This document shows positions 63,581 through 64,000 of a stretch of DNA of 64,000 bases, piece by piece. Numbering within the stretch: position 1 is the stretch's first letter; each line of letters opens with the position of its first letter. This DNA is from CBDFHF01 sp965247565. Its GTDB lineage: Bacteria > Pseudomonadota > Gammaproteobacteria > Methylococcales > Methylomonadaceae. The notes under the pieces were generated by a model. That model had not been told where the DNA came from, did not search any database, and saw nothing but the letters and a program-made list of their open reading frames with translations. The DNA lies in NCBI GenBank assembly GCA_965247565.1, contig CBDFHF010000001.1, positions 372,001-436,000 on the forward strand, read 5' to 3'. A program made the translations under genes and the position numbers.

Positions 63581-64000
63581 TTAATCATTTTGCTTTGCGC
63601 TTTCTAAACCAAGCAAATCCTCAATATGAGACAACACAGCAGGATCTTTAACAACTGTTGTTAACCAATTATGTAAAGACATTTCTCCCCAATAAGCGGC
63701 TTTATCTGCTAAGTAGGCTACCGGACTGTGAGGCTCAGTACGTCTAAAAAATTCTGCAATAGATCGTAGCTGAGCCAATGCCTGTGAGCGGGATTGGATA
63801 GGACCATTGCCGCGTCCTGCGGATAATGTACTTCCCTGAGCTCCGGATTCGCTGAGTGGTTCTTCTAAATCAGAAGTTGAACTGCCAATTTCCATGTCGA
63901 TACCCAACTCCTTAATAAACCGAGCAATCAGTTTTAGGGCATCCTCGATTGCATTCTTCGCCGCAGAAAAACCGGGGCCATTAATACCTAGTCTGGCATC
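63581..64000 (-). CDS. tssA: Type VI secretion protein TssA, C-terminal part (runs off the window)
   Basis: The minus-strand frame is open to the window edge, reading DARLGINGPGFSAAKNAIED from base 64000, then RFIKELGIDMEIGSS, so the apparent start at 63907 is internal. The C-terminal block SRSQALAQLRSIAEFFRRTE and PHSPVAYLADKAAYWGEMSL is characteristic of ImpA-type TssA. It caps and primes sheath polymerisation. The 262 bp between it and the lipoprotein gene probably hold a promoter. Confidence 0.85.
   Translation of the reverse strand, partial: DARLGINGPGFSAAKNAIEDALKLIARFIKELGIDMEIGSSTSDLEEPLSESGAQGSTLSAGRGNGPIQSRSQALAQLRSIAEFFRRTEPHSPVAYLADKAAYWGEMSLHNWLTTVVKDPAVLSHIEDLLGLESAKQND

Overview
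The window looks like a chromosomal stretch of a gammaproteobacterium, most plausibly a methanotroph of the Methylococcales. I infer this from the look of the metabolic proteins, the type VI secretion genes and the dense insertion-sequence load. No rRNA, tRNA or methane-oxidation gene is present to fix the taxon.

Layout. (a) 1-8.7 kb: the end of a hybrid sensor kinase, then a transposon graveyard with a broken Tn3-family transposase carrying a hairpin-rich insert of about 290 bp, an IS66 remnant, a 1328-bp IS5-family element with 5-bp target duplications, and a complete IS66-family element with 8-bp duplications. (b) 10-17.6 kb: central carbon genes, namely glycogen phosphorylase, citrate synthase and a 1149-residue protein that I read as a probable PPi-type PEP carboxykinase. 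(c) 18.1-29.3 kb: a compact co-directional hydrogenase locus, hoxF-U-Y-H-W-hypA-B-C-D-E-F, preceded by a good sigma-54 type -24/-12 promoter. It encodes an NAD-linked group 3d type [NiFe] hydrogenase with its endopeptidase and the full metal-centre maturation set. (d) 29.3-34.4 kb: broken genes (DUF2721, S8 peptidase tail, tyrosine recombinase) around an IS1-family and an IS5-family element. (e) 34.6-41.1 kb: accessory genes, including a secreted RTX-repeat plus beta-propeller protein, a Cys-rich exported protein, a DUF2582 winged-helix protein, a HicA-like protein, a DUF998 gene with a frameshift, an IS5-type transposase and a DUF2905 membrane protein. (f) 41.2-47.2 kb: a nested insertion. 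An IS3-family element sits in an mtfA gene and was itself hit by an IS1-family element (which carries the second copy of the IS5-family element) and by a second IS66-family element. Removing them by their target duplications rebuilds the 3' end of the IS3 transposase. (g) 47.2-64 kb, minus strand: a type VI secretion locus with tssA (partial), a lipoprotein gene, tssB, tssC, hcp, tssE, tssF, tssG, clpV and vgrG. It is followed by a PoNe-type nuclease effector, its PoNi-type immunity protein, and a third cargo gene that is frameshifted and cut by the IS3 element.

The most unusual signal is a 17-18 bp sequence (TACCCAWAGGGCACAAG and close relatives). It appears as a clean extra insertion at three sites in the IS3 transposase genes, once in an IS5-family transposase, and probably once in frame in vgrG. 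Removing the 17-bp copies restores the reading frames. This looks like a very small dispersed repeat that spreads into coding sequence.

Several genes carry single-base indels (DUF2721, DUF998, recombinase, IS66 tnpC, T6SS cargo). Two of these lie in T runs, so decay and assembly error must both be considered.
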